DNA of 64,000 nt from Elusimicrobiota bacterium (GTDB taxonomy: Bacteria > Elusimicrobiota > Elusimicrobia > UBA1565 > UBA9628), in NCBI GenBank assembly GCA_016194705.1, contig JACQAZ010000041.1:1-64000 (forward strand), written 5' to 3'. The translations under genes and the position numbers were made by a program. How positions within the stretch are numbered: position 1 is the stretch's first letter; the number at the start of each line of letters is the position of its first letter. The notes beneath the pieces were generated by a model. The model did not search any database. It was not told the origin of the DNA and worked only from the letters and a program-made list of their open reading frames with translations. This document shows positions 29,920 to 39,112 of this stretch, piece after piece.

Positions 29920-32900
29920 ATGACGATGCCTCGACTCTTTTCCTGTTTGAAGAAAGCCTTGGCTTGCGGTCTTACGGCCGCCATCATCCTCTGCGCGCCC
30001 GGCCTTGTTCCCTATCAGGCCGTCGCCGCGGCCAATTTCAACGAGACTCCGGGAGGACAGATCCGGATCATCCCCAAGGCCGCTCCCGAGGCCGGACTCA
30101 CCGGCCCCGAGCTGAAGGTTCCGGGCGTTCCGACCGCGGGAGAGCTGCCGGGGACGGCTCTGCCTGGCACGGTCGTTCCGGAACTGGGCGCCGTCGTCCC
30201 CGGCGCCGAGCCGGGAGCGACCATGGTCTCTCCGACGGGCCCGGCCTCGAAGGGCGACGCTCCGACGATCCTGGGAGGGACGGAGAAGCTGGTTGAGGTC
30301 GTCGCACCCGAAGGATCGGTCGATCCGGCGGCGCAGCAAGCCGCGCTGACCCGGACCTACACGACGGCCGACCATCCCGAGTACGATCCGGGCGATCCCA
30401 ACGCCATCCTGGCCGTGACCGGCAAGGACCAAGACTGCTCGGCCGGAGGCTGTCCCTTCGCGAAGCTCTTCGGGAAATCGAGCCGGGCCGGCTCCGGGGC
30501 TTCCAAGGACGGAACCCCCGCGCCTTCGCGTCCCAAGCCGGACGACGTCGGCCGCCTTCATAAGGCGGCCATGCACGTCATGGCGGGCACCTGGTGGGTC
30601 TGGGACCGCGCCATCAATCAGCGTTGGGACAAGATGCCGTCCACGCTCGCCGCGATCTACCTCTATTTCAACGAGCAGTACCTGCGCTTGCACCTGTGGG
30701 ACGCCAACTCCGAGCCTTCGACCGACAAGACGACTTACGGCCCCGCCACGGAAGAGCAGAAGAAATACCGCACGGCGGACGGAAGCTATTTCGACCCCAA
30801 GGATCCCGCGATGGCCAAGGCCGGCTCGCGCTTCAACCATCTGCGCAAGCCCGACGGCCCGCCCAACCCGGATTGGGCGAAGATGGAGCCCAACCCCTTC
30901 GTGATCTCGGAGAAGCTCATGCAGCGCGATCACGACGCCCAGGGAAAACCCATCATCAAGGAGATACCCGCCAACTTGTGGTTCCAGCAGATTCAGGACC
31001 AATTGCACGATTGGTTCAACCACGAGCAGGAGCCGCTCTCCGATCGCCCGATCTCCTTCACGGTCCCCAAGGGCCATCCGCTCAAGCCCGAGGGCGGCAC
31101 CGTCATCATCAACCGGACCAAGACTGATTCGTCGGTTCCCGCCGACTATAAAGGGCCCGCCATTCACCGCAACGCGGAGACCTCGCCGTGGGACAAGTCC
31201 TCGCTTTATGGAAGCTCGAAGGAGACGCAAGATAAGGTCCGCTCCTTCGAGGGCGGCCATCTGAAGATCGGCGCCGACGGATATCTCCCGGACGATTCGG
31301 CCAAGCCGGGAGTGCCGCAGACCGGCTTCAACAACAACATGTCCGTCGACCTCGCGCTGCACAACGTCATCTGGGCTCACGAGCACAACCTCGTGGCCGA
31401 CGCGATCAACTCGCAGTTCCGGGCGAAAGGGATCCAGCTTTCCGACGAGGAGCTCTTCCAGAAAGCCCGCCTGCGCATCACCGGGGTCAACGCGCGCAAC
31501 CACACGGTCCCCTGGACGCAGTGGCTCTTCGCCGGCAGCAAGACCGGCCAGGAGATCATGTGGGCCGACTGGTACGGTTTCTTCGGCAAGCGCTTCAAGC
31601 TGGCCTACATGCGCTGGACCGACCGCCATCCGTTCTTGGCCAAGTTCACCGATCCTTTCATAAGGCTGGAGCTGCTCTTCGGCATCCCCGGGACCAAGAC
31701 CACGCACTACGGCAAGCGCTACAACTTCACCGAGGAGTTCGTAGACGTGTACCGCCTGCACCAGCTGGTGCGCGACATGATCGCGGTCCAGCACCTGCAG
31801 CCCAACGCGGACGGCACCTACGAGATCCACGTCATCGACTCCGTCAAGCTGCGCGACCGAGTCGGCAAGAACACCCAAACCGCGCTGCGGAGCCATTCGC
31901 TGGAAGATTGGGGGCTGACGATGGGCCGCGAGAAGGTCGGCGAGCTCACGATCAACAACATCCCCGATGACCTGCGCAACCTGACCGCTCAGGACGGGGC
32001 CAAGGACGGCCACAAGATCGACCTCGGCGCCATCGACATCATCCGCACGCGCGAGCGCCTCGAGGCCAGCACCTTCGTCAAGTTCACCATGCGCCTCGGC
32101 CAGAGACCGCCGAGGACCTTCGAGGAGCTGACCGGCGGCAATAAGGCGGCCGCGGCCAAGCTGCGCGGGGCCTACAAGAACGTCAAGGACGTCGACTTCC
32201 AGATCGGCATACTCGCCGAGTGGAAGCCCATCGGCTTCGCGTTGGGCGACAAACAGTTCAAGGTGTTCGTGCTCTCGGCGCCGGGCCGCCTCAAGAACGA
32301 CCCGCTCCTGTCTTCCTTGTACAACGACAAGACTTACGACGGCGGCATCGACTACATGGAGACCAACAACTGGGGCAACATCGTCGCTCGCGTGATCCCG
32401 GGCCTCAAGGCCCTCGAGATCGAAGCGATGAAGAACCCCTACATGGCCTACCCCGAGCCGGGCTGGCTTCCCAAGGCCCTGGCGCAGGACTCCCAGGACG
32501 CGCGGCAGAAGTTGGGCAGCGTCGCGTTCCGAGGGTGGATCGTCGCGGGCGCGACGGCGATTGCGGCGCTAGTGGCCGGAATCCACGCCGCTCCTCTGGT
32601 TGCCCTCGGCGTGCTCGCGGCCATGGTCGGGAACTCTTTGTCTCTGGAGGGGCTCGATGCCGCGCGGTCGGACATGACCGAAGCCAAAACCATCGCTCAA
32701 ATCGACGCGGCCGCTTCCAAGGCATCGCACGCGGCGCTGACCAACCGGGCGGCCGCCGTGACGCTCACGACCGCAGTCGTGGCGCTGGCCTGGGTCGTCG
32801 CCGCGACGTCGCCCGTCATCGCCGGAATATTGGCGCTGGCCGCCGTGGTGACCGCCGTCGCAACGCTCAAGAAGGCGGGCGCCGCCGCGGCGGCGGTCCG

Positions 32901-33612
32901 TCTGCAGGGGGCTGAGATCAAGGCGCGCCTGAGGAAGGACGCGCCGCACATCGATCCGGCGACCTTGCCGGGCGAGACCTCCATCCAGAAGCGCTACTGG
33001 TTCCTGCTCGGCGACAAGAAGTCGCCGGTGGCGACCTTCCGCGACAGCTACAAGGCGCTGCGCGGCAGCGGGCTTTCCGCTTGGAAAGCCTTCGTGACTG
33101 CGGCCTTCTCGCATATGGGCATGGCGCGCCGCACGCAGAGGAACATGACCGCGCAGGAGAAGGCCCGCTACAAGCCGGGCTTCTTCGACCTCTACGTCCC
33201 CAACATCATCGCCGCCCACGGCTACTCGAACTCCCGAGTCTACGTCCAGCCCCAGGACGCCAAGGCGACCGGCCTGAAGGCCGGCGACCTCAACATGGCG
33301 GAATTCGACCGCATCTTCCGAGACTTCGGGGCTCTGCGCGGCTACGTGACCGCCTATGACCTCTCGCGCCTGCGCGACGCCAACGAGTGGCGCGACAAGC
33401 AGGAAGACCGGGGCAACGCGTTCACCCGGCTCTTGGGCCGCCTGGCGGCCAAGCGCCGAGCCGAGCAGCTCATCGAGCTCTTCGCCGACCGCGTCGTCTG
33501 GGAGGACGGCCTGCCCGGCGGACGCGTGCCGGCGATCAGCCGGGAGCGGATGCTGCAGTTCTACCAAGGCTCGGCCGAGGCCGAGCTCAACCGCGAGCGG
33601 GAGGGCAAGTAA
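29920..33612 (+). CDS. Exported alpha-dioxygenase fused to a caleosin/peroxygenase-like domain
   Basis: 1230 residues. Residues 1-38 are an export signal, with a Gly/Pro linker to about 210. Residues 210-850 match the animal-haem-peroxidase superfamily, alpha-dioxygenase branch: distal His363 in IQDQLHDWFNHE, HNVIWAHEHNLVAD (481-494), proximal His528 in NARNHTVPW followed by WADWYGFFGKRFK, and FTEEFVDVYRLHQL (Tyr611). These enzymes add O2 to fatty acids. Two Ala-rich hydrophobic stretches follow (870-905, 945-990). Residues 1018-1230 follow the caleosin order: IQKRYWFLLGDKKSPVATFR, YVPNIIAAHGYSNSRVY (His1100), AEFDRIFRDFG and ISRERMLQFYQGS; the EF-hand and the first haem His are degenerate. 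It probably makes oxylipins outside the cytoplasm. Confidence 0.8.
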   Translation: MTMPRLFSCLKKALACGLTAAIILCAPGLVPYQAVAAANFNETPGGQIRIIPKAAPEAGLTGPELKVPGVPTAGELPGTALPGTVVPELGAVVPGAEPGATMVSPTGPASKGDAPTILGGTEKLVEVVAPEGSVDPAAQQAALTRTYTTADHPEYDPGDPNAILAVTGKDQDCSAGGCPFAKLFGKSSRAGSGASKDGTPAPSRPKPDDVGRLHKAAMHVMAGTWWVWDRAINQRWDKMPSTLAAIYLYFNEQYLRLHLWDANSEPSTDKTTYGPATEEQKKYRTADGSYFDPKDPAMAKAGSRFNHLRKPDGPPNPDWAKMEPNPFVISEKLMQRDHDAQGKPIIKEIPANLWFQQIQDQLHDWFNHEQEPLSDRPISFTVPKGHPLKPEGGTVIINRTKTDSSVPADYKGPAIHRNAETSPWDKSSLYGSSKETQDKVRSFEGGHLKIGADGYLPDDSAKPGVPQTGFNNNMSVDLALHNVIWAHEHNLVADAINSQFRAKGIQLSDEELFQKARLRITGVNARNHTVPWTQWLFAGSKTGQEIMWADWYGFFGKRFKLAYMRWTDRHPFLAKFTDPFIRLELLFGIPGTKTTHYGKRYNFTEEFVDVYRLHQLVRDMIAVQHLQPNADGTYEIHVIDSVKLRDRVGKNTQTALRSHSLEDWGLTMGREKVGELTINNIPDDLRNLTAQDGAKDGHKIDLGAIDIIRTRERLEASTFVKFTMRLGQRPPRTFEELTGGNKAAAAKLRGAYKNVKDVDFQIGILAEWKPIGFALGDKQFKVFVLSAPGRLKNDPLLSSLYNDKTYDGGIDYMETNNWGNIVARVIPGLKALEIEAMKNPYMAYPEPGWLPKALAQDSQDARQKLGSVAFRGWIVAGATAIAALVAGIHAAPLVALGVLAAMVGNSLSLEGLDAARSDMTEAKTIAQIDAAASKASHAALTNRAAAVTLTTAVVALAWVVAATSPVIAGILALAAVVTAVATLKKAGAAAAAVRLQGAEIKARLRKDAPHIDPATLPGETSIQKRYWFLLGDKKSPVATFRDSYKALRGSGLSAWKAFVTAAFSHMGMARRTQRNMTAQEKARYKPGFFDLYVPNIIAAHGYSNSRVYVQPQDAKATGLKAGDLNMAEFDRIFRDFGALRGYVTAYDLSRLRDANEWRDKQEDRGNAFTRLLGRLAAKRRAEQLIELFADRVVWEDGLPGGRVPAISRERMLQFYQGSAEAELNREREGK

Positions 33613-34239
33613 ATGAATCGCCTCTTAGCGCTTTTGATGCTGGCTTATTCGAGTCACGCGTGGGCCAACATTCCGCCGAGCGTGGACCAGCTGCCCGACC
33701 CCAAGCAGCTGCTCCGCGACATCGACAAGATCGCGGGCGACGCGCCCGCGGCGGTCCCGGCCCCGGCCCCGAAGCCGGAGCTGACCCAAAAGGACCTCAT
33801 GGCGATGACCCGAGAGCAGATCGAGACGCTCTACAAGACCCTGCCCGCGGGTCCGATCCCGGACGGCGACTCCAAAGGACGGGCGACGCTCTCCGCGGGC
33901 TCGGGCTTCGGCGCGGGCTCGGAGAAGTTTCTGGCGATGTTCTGGCAGGGAAAGATCTTCCACCGTATCGACGAGAAGCATGGCGAGCTCGTCAACAAGA
34001 TCCTCGGCAAGCCCGCGATCAAGGCCGAGGTCTATTTCGACAAGAGCCGCCTCGACGGGAAGGAGTCGATCATCCTGGACTACAGCAAAGTCTCGGATCT
34101 CGTCGTCCACGGCATCCGCGACGAGATCCGCATGGCCGCGCCCGGGCTCTACATCGGCTTCGCCTACAGGCGCAGGCTCATCGGCACTTGGACCGACAAG
34201 CCTCTGATCTTCGCTCTCGACTTCAATAAGAAAGATTAG
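33613..34239 (+). CDS. Secreted protein coupled to the oxygenase, unknown
   Basis: 208 residues with a signal peptide (LLALLMLAYSSHAWA). The ATG directly follows the TAA of the oxygenase gene, so the two are coupled. After a Pro/Ala linker comes a compact domain: FWQGKIFHRIDEKHGELVNKILG, SIILDYSKVSDLVVHGIRDEIR, APGLYIGFAYRR and LIFALDF. The LDYS...IRDEIR...PGLYIG pattern occurs, as far as I recall, in uncharacterised bacterial proteins, sometimes near lipid-oxidising enzymes. A lipid- or product-binding role beside the dioxygenase is an inference. Confidence 0.7.
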   Translation: MNRLLALLMLAYSSHAWANIPPSVDQLPDPKQLLRDIDKIAGDAPAAVPAPAPKPELTQKDLMAMTREQIETLYKTLPAGPIPDGDSKGRATLSAGSGFGAGSEKFLAMFWQGKIFHRIDEKHGELVNKILGKPAIKAEVYFDKSRLDGKESIILDYSKVSDLVVHGIRDEIRMAAPGLYIGFAYRRRLIGTWTDKPLIFALDFNKKD

Positions 34240-34342
34240 GCTCTTCCTGGGCCAAGCCCTCGGGTCTCCGGCCCTGGCGCAAAGCCGTCCCGTCCTGCTG
34301 ACCACCTTCGCCAACCGCGTCGGCTCGATCGGCCTGAGCCTC

Positions 34343-35425
34343 GTGCCGATCCTCCTCGTCAAGCGCGGCGTCACGACCGCCCAGGGCGCCTTCGTCCTCT
34401 CGACCTTGAAGGCCACCATACTCGCGGGCACCTTGGCGGGCGGAGCGCTCTCCGACCGCTTCCCGTCGCGCACGCTCGTGCTCTGCGCCTTGCTGATGTC
34501 GGCGCTCGGGCTGGGCTCTCTTCCGTTTCAAAATTCGATCGCCCTGATCCTCGCGTTCGGCATCACGGCCCAGCTCGCCGAGGCCTTGCTCAACGTCGCC
34601 CAGCGCACCTTGCTCATGGGCCAGGTCGAGCCGGGCCACCAGAAAGAGGCCCTGGGCTGGCTCCGAATGGCTCACAACCTGGCTCAGGTCTTCAGCTATT
34701 CGATCGCCTCGGCCGCTTCGCGCCTGGGCGTCATGCCTCTGATGCTCTTCGACTCGGCGACTTCATTGGGGGCGTTTATCTTGGGACGCCGCATCCTGCC
34801 GCGCGATCCCGCGGGCTCGGCCGAAAGGAGCTTCGGCCGGGCCGACGGCGCGCCGACCTCGAAAACGGCCTTCTTCGGCCTGGCCGCGGTCCTGCTCGGC
34901 TGGATGTTCTTCTACGAGCTGTTCCTCGAGGGAGGCGCGGGCCGGCTCGAAATCCTGCACCCCGGAGAGGGCCTGCGTCGCTTCGCCTCGATGATGATCC
35001 TCAACACGATCCTCTGCGCCGCGCTGTCCGTGCGCGCCTCGCGCTTCTTCGAGCGCTCTCTCTCGTCGATCGCGGGGGGGATGGTCTTGACCGCGGCCGG
35101 CATCTTGATCGCCTCGTGGGGCATGGCCTCACAGCTGTGGGTCTTCACGGGCATGCTGTTCATTACGACCGGGGAGCTGATGCTGGGCGCCGTGGCCCAG
35201 TACACGCTCATGCGCCTGACCCCGGGCCATAAGAACGCGGGCTTCTACTACTCCATGGGGCTGACCTTGATGCAGTGCGGCCGCATCATGGGCGCGACCT
35301 TGGCATTCCCTTTGCTGATCCACGCCGAATCGCTGCTGCCGTTCTCCGCGCTGATCGCGGGCTCGCTGGCCGCGCTCTTGGCGGTCCTCTTCGCTTTGCG
35401 CGGCGAGATCGCGCGCTTGGGCTGA
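34343..35425 (+). CDS. MFS transporter, start uncertain
   Basis: 361 codons from the GTG at 34343, with about ten transmembrane helices and MFS-like loops (GGALSDRFPSRTLVL between helices 2 and 3, LGWLRMAHNLAQVFSYSIAS). The frame stays open upstream to about 34205 and encodes a plausible first helix region (LLTTFANRVGSIGLSLVPILL), yet contains no ATG, GTG or TTG. An ATT at 34235, overlapping the previous TAG, is the best candidate for a non-standard start. The substrate is unknown. It is probably in one operon with the oxygenase and its partner. Confidence 0.75.
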   Translation: MPILLVKRGVTTAQGAFVLSTLKATILAGTLAGGALSDRFPSRTLVLCALLMSALGLGSLPFQNSIALILAFGITAQLAEALLNVAQRTLLMGQVEPGHQKEALGWLRMAHNLAQVFSYSIASAASRLGVMPLMLFDSATSLGAFILGRRILPRDPAGSAERSFGRADGAPTSKTAFFGLAAVLLGWMFFYELFLEGGAGRLEILHPGEGLRRFASMMILNTILCAALSVRASRFFERSLSSIAGGMVLTAAGILIASWGMASQLWVFTGMLFITTGELMLGAVAQYTLMRLTPGHKNAGFYYSMGLTLMQCGRIMGATLAFPLLIHAESLLPFSALIAGSLAALLAVLFALRGEIARLG

Positions 35426-35521
35426 AATCCTTTTGCCCAGAATTTGCCGATTTTGGGCACCCGCGTCCCTGGCGCGGATGCGCCGCCGGCCCTAAACTGA
35501 TCATGGAAAAAGGAGGGCTCT

Positions 35522-35887
35522 ATGATGAAGAAGCTTCTTCTGGCCTTCGTTCTCCTCGCTTCGACTCAAGCCGCGCGCGCCGTCGAGCTCAAAGGCGGCA
35601 AGATCACCGCCGCCGACGGCGTCTACCTCGGCTTGGTCGCGGACCGCTTCGAGACCGACTCGGTGCTCAATCCCTTCGGCCTTTACGGAAACAAGCATAA
35701 CGCGAAGAGCATCTGGAATAATTTCGGGAAATATGGGGATGAGTTCAACGAGCTCTCGGCCTTCAACCCCCACGCGAGCAAGCCGCCCAAGATCGTCCTT
35801 CCTTTCAAGGGGGGTTGGTACTACCTGACGGTCAATCCTTTCTTGACGCCGAGGGTCGACCCCAACACGCTGCGGCCCGCCGAGTAG
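35522..35887 (+). CDS. Small secreted protein with repeated Asn/Phe-Gly motif
   Basis: 121 residues with a signal peptide (LLLAFVLLASTQAARA). The mature part contains DGVYLGLVADRF, NPFGLYGNKHNAKSIWNNFGKYGDEFNELSAFN and PPKIVLPF, a short conserved arrangement seen in small exported proteins of unknown function. AGGAGG (35511-35516) precedes two ATGs at 35522 and 35525; either can be used. It stands alone between the MFS gene and convergent pilT. A weak hairpin TGCCCA/TGGGCA lies upstream near 35436-35461. Confidence 0.7.
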   Translation: MMKKLLLAFVLLASTQAARAVELKGGKITAADGVYLGLVADRFETDSVLNPFGLYGNKHNAKSIWNNFGKYGDEFNELSAFNPHASKPPKIVLPFKGGWYYLTVNPFLTPRVDPNTLRPAE

Positions 35888-35890
35888 CGG

Positions 35891-36976
35891 CTACCTGAGC
35901 TGGATCGTCCCGAGGCTCGAGATCAGGTTTTCCAGGGTCTTGATGTCCGAGGCCCACTCCCAAGCCGTGTCGACCTCGATCGTGTTCGAGAGGATGAGGT
36001 CGGCCAGGGCCTGGTCGAGCGAGCACATCCCGGAATTCTTGGCGGCCTGAAGGGCTCCCGGGATCTGGTGGAGCTTGCCCTCGCGGATCATCGTGCCCAA
36101 GGACGAGTTCATGACCATGATCTCGCGAGCGCAAATGCGGCCGCCGCCCTTCTTGGGCACCAGGACCTGACTGATGACGCCGACGAGCGTGGTCGAGAGC
36201 TGCATCTTGACCTTGTTCTGCTGAACCGAAGGGAATTCGGACACGACGCGGTCGATCGTCGAGGGGGCGTCGCGCGTGTGCAGGGTCGAGAAGCAGAGGT
36301 GGCCGGTCTCGGCGGCGCGCATCGCGAGCTCGATGGTTTCCAGGTCCCGCATCTCGCCGACCATGATGACGTCCGGGTTCTCGCGGACCGCCGAGCGCAG
36401 GGCGTTGGCGAACGAGCCCGTGTGCGTTCCGACCTCGCGCTGGTCGATGACGCAGCTCTTGTCCTTGAAGACGAACTCGATGGGGTCCTCGATGGTGATG
36501 ATGTGCTTGCGCTGCTTCTCGTTCATGTACTGGATCAAGGAGGCCATCGTCGTCGACTTGCCCGAGCCCGTGGGCCCCGCGATGATGACCAGCCCGCGCG
36601 GGACGTCGGTCAGCTTGATGATCGGGGATGTGAGCCCGATCTCCTCGGGCGTCGGGATCGTCGCGGCGAGCGGCCGCAGGGCGCAGGCGATGCCCTGGTG
36701 CTGGAGGTAGACGTTGACGCGGAAGCGCGCCTGGTTCGGAAGACTGTAAGGCATGTCGACCTCGCCGGCCTTCTCGAAGATCGAGGCCTGGCGCTGGTTG
36801 AGGATCGTGTAGATCAGGCGCTTGGTCTCGGCCGGCGGCAGGACCGCCATGCCGTCGAGTTTTTGGAGGCGGCCGTCGACGCGGATCAAGGGCGGCTCTC
36901 CCGGGATGATCAGGACGTCGCTGACGCCCATCGCGACGGCCTTATTGAGAATCTCGAGCATCTCCGGCATGGCCAT
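35891..36976 (-). CDS. pilT: Type IV pilus retraction ATPase PilT
   Basis: A 361-residue secretion ATPase. The N-terminal PAS-like part (SDVLIIPGEPPLIRVDGRL) is followed by the RecA-like core with Walker A GPTGSGKSTT, the Asp box IITIEDPIEF, Walker B ENPDVIMVGEMRDLETI (PilT-type GEMRD), His box HLCFSTLHT and a C-terminal REIM...NSSLGTMIREGK close to the AIRNLIRE retraction motif. It powers pilus disassembly and twitching. No other pilus gene is in the window. It is transcribed alone, convergent with the small secreted protein gene 3 nt away. Confidence 0.93.
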   Translation of the reverse strand: MAMPEMLEILNKAVAMGVSDVLIIPGEPPLIRVDGRLQKLDGMAVLPPAETKRLIYTILNQRQASIFEKAGEVDMPYSLPNQARFRVNVYLQHQGIACALRPLAATIPTPEEIGLTSPIIKLTDVPRGLVIIAGPTGSGKSTTMASLIQYMNEKQRKHIITIEDPIEFVFKDKSCVIDQREVGTHTGSFANALRSAVRENPDVIMVGEMRDLETIELAMRAAETGHLCFSTLHTRDAPSTIDRVVSEFPSVQQNKVKMQLSTTLVGVISQVLVPKKGGGRICAREIMVMNSSLGTMIREGKLHQIPGALQAAKNSGMCSLDQALADLILSNTIEVDTAWEWASDIKTLENLISSLGTIQLR

Positions 36977-37061
36977 GGCTCCTTGACGGAACTTACGGCC
37001 TCAGGATAACCCATCAACGCCCGCGTGTCAAGGGCGTCGCAAATGATAGAATCACCTCGCG

Positions 37062-38126
37062 ATGCGCTCTCACAATGTCGAGCCCGCGCCGTCGGGACTC
37101 TCGAAGAGCGATTGGAAGGGCGCCCTCTGGCGTCCCGTGAAGGTCGTCACTTTGCGCGCTGGGCTCATCCTCGGGACTTTGGCGTCCAATTTGCGCTTGA
37201 AGCCCGCGCTCCAGGGGGACTGGCGCCGGCGTTATGAGAAAACCAGGCGCGACTTCATGGCCGCCGATTCGGCTTTCCGCCCTTCGCGCCAGTGGTCGAT
37301 CATCTCGGCCTTTTACCGGCTGGTCCTTCGCGGCAAAGGGCTCGAGGATTTCAAGTCGACCTTCGGCCGGTTCCTCTCGACGTATGAACCCAATAACCCG
37401 TGGATGTTCCCGGCCGTCCACCACCTCTACTATCAGCTCCTCAAGGGACGCGACGCGTGGGGCGTGCTCGACGAGCTCGAGGAGCCCTCGTTCGGAGGGG
37501 GGACCGTCGTCGACTACGGCGGCCGCCCGCTGAGCCTCGATCTGCTGCAGTCGGTCGACGAGCTCTACCGGATCGTCGAGCACGCAGGCTTCAAGCGCGA
37601 GGACCGCGTGGTGTTCTGCGAGATCGGGGCCGGCTACGGGCGCTTGGCCGACCTCGTGCTGCGCGTGATGCCCAACGCCTCCTTTCTCATCGTCGACCTG
37701 CCCGAGTCGCTTCTGCTCTCTCAGTACTATCTTACGGCCCTGCACGCCAAGACCGCGGCGGCCCTCTATCCCGAGTCGTCCGAGGCGCTTGCCGGTCTCG
37801 GCAAGCCCGGCGGCCCGCGCCTGGTCTTCGCCTTGCCCCATCAGCTCCAGAGCGTCCCGGCCAATTCGATCGACGTCCTCGTCAATGTCTACTCCTTCAT
37901 GGAGATGGGGCGCGCGCAGATCGACCGCTATTTCCAGCTGGCCGACGACATCCAGGTCGGCTTCCTTTACTTGAAGCAGCATAAGAGAGAGGCCAACATC
38001 TACGACGGCGCGCTCAATTCGGGGGAGAATTATCCCGTCCGCGCGTCTTGGAAAAGGCTCTACCAAGCCACGACCGTGCTCTTCGAGCACGCCTTCGAGG
38101 CCGTCTACCGCGTCAGGGCTCGCTGA
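37062..38126 (+). CDS. Putative sugar O-methyltransferase
   Basis: 354 residues. The SAM-binding motif I is FCEIGAGYGRLADLVL (about residue 190), with IVDLPESLLLSQYYL as motif post-I, VNVYSFMEMGRAQIDRYF and the ENYPVRASWKRLY C-terminal block. This order matches the putative sugar O-methyltransferase family found in polysaccharide clusters. It probably methylates a surface sugar. A TAGAAT box ends 9 nt before the ATG, so the mRNA is nearly leaderless. It overlaps the convergent acetyltransferase by 14 nt. Confidence 0.82.
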   Translation: MRSHNVEPAPSGLSKSDWKGALWRPVKVVTLRAGLILGTLASNLRLKPALQGDWRRRYEKTRRDFMAADSAFRPSRQWSIISAFYRLVLRGKGLEDFKSTFGRFLSTYEPNNPWMFPAVHHLYYQLLKGRDAWGVLDELEEPSFGGGTVVDYGGRPLSLDLLQSVDELYRIVEHAGFKREDRVVFCEIGAGYGRLADLVLRVMPNASFLIVDLPESLLLSQYYLTALHAKTAAALYPESSEALAGLGKPGGPRLVFALPHQLQSVPANSIDVLVNVYSFMEMGRAQIDRYFQLADDIQVGFLYLKQHKREANIYDGALNSGENYPVRASWKRLYQATTVLFEHAFEAVYRVRAR

Positions 38127-38736
38127 TCACGCGCGCGGGCGAGCCCGCGACCACGGCGTGGGCGGGAACGGACTTGGTCACCACCGAGTTCGCGCCGATC
38201 ACGGCGCCTTCCCCGATCTCGAGATCCACTCCATTGGCCACGATCACCGCGTTGGCGCCGATCCAGGCCCCGCGGCCGATGCGCACCTTCCCGGCGGGCG
38301 CAAGGCCCTGGTCCTTGACCGGCTTCGTGGGGTCGCCGAAGGCGTGGACATGGTCGGAGACGTAGACGCCCATCCCGAAGAGGACATCGTCCTCGACGAC
38401 GACCTCGCGCACCGCCGAGAGCGTCGTGCGCGGGCCGATCTGGACGCGCTTGCCGACCTTGAGGGTGGGGCCGTCCGGAGGCTTTGGCAGCTCGATGACG
38501 GGGGCGTTGAGCCAGGCGTGGCGCTGGACCCAGGTGCCCTCGCCCACCGTGATGAACCGTCCGCCCTGGACGGTCGCCGTCCAGTCGATGACGACGCCGC
38601 AGCCGCGCTCGTTGAGGGTGTGGCAGAGCGCCGACCACAGTCGCGAGAAGACCTTGAGGCGCAGGAAGCCGAAGCCGAGCTCCCGCCAAGTGTAGCCGGC
38701 GGAGAGGAATTTGTTGTAGTCGGTGAGGCGCGCCAT
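38113..38736 (-). CDS. Left-handed beta-helix acyltransferase (WcaF/maltose acetyltransferase type)
   Basis: 207 residues with hexapeptide repeats: FITVGEGTWVQRHAWLN, LKVGKRVQIGPRTTLSA, VRIGRGAWIGANAVIVANGV and IGEGAVIGANSVVTKSVPAHAVVAGSPARVI. The terminal VVAGSPARVI is typical of CoA-dependent sugar O-acetyltransferases, which form trimers. DHVHAFGDPT holds the loop with the catalytic His. It probably acetylates an exopolysaccharide or lipopolysaccharide sugar, consistent with the sugar methyltransferase next door. Confidence 0.88.
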   Translation of the reverse strand: MARLTDYNKFLSAGYTWRELGFGFLRLKVFSRLWSALCHTLNERGCGVVIDWTATVQGGRFITVGEGTWVQRHAWLNAPVIELPKPPDGPTLKVGKRVQIGPRTTLSAVREVVVEDDVLFGMGVYVSDHVHAFGDPTKPVKDQGLAPAGKVRIGRGAWIGANAVIVANGVDLEIGEGAVIGANSVVTKSVPAHAVVAGSPARVISEP

Positions 38737-39112
38737 GCGGGATCAGTAGACCAAAGTAGGGGAAAAGGGTCAAGGCGGAATATTGATATACGGACCGGGC
38801 TGGTCGGCCTTTGCTGATATTAATATCATGTGCCGACCCAACAAGTGTCGATGTTTGAAGGATATTCTTCCTCTGGCGAATTTTCGAGGCACATACGATA
38901 CTGACCCGTATACTCATAAGTTATATTGCGGACTTTGAAGACCATGCGAGACCGACTAAGAATGGTTAACGGAACCGGCGCGTTTCAGATCTGCGTTGCG
39001 GAGAAGTTTGCGTTTCGGGTCGGCACGGGGGGCTGAAAAATTGAAAATCGATTTTCAATTTTCTGGGTGCCTAAAGTGAGCACGGCCAGACGGCTTCAGG
39101 AGCTACGCTGCA
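38737..39112. other. Gene-free, lower-GC approach to the cassette array
   Basis: No supportable ORF. It contains a 14-bp perfect palindrome TGATATTAATATCA (38815-38828) and the 26-bp palindrome at 39037-39062. Composition shifts to lower GC near 38760, marking the left limit of the acquired segment. No integrase or attI is visible. Confidence 0.5.
39037..39062. repeat. 26-bp perfect palindrome
   Basis: A self-complementary sequence centred on ATCGAT: AAAATTGAAAAT on one side, its complement on the other, no spacer. It lies about 50 bp before the first attC-like site. It could be an operator, a terminator or a recombination hot spot. Confidence 0.7.
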
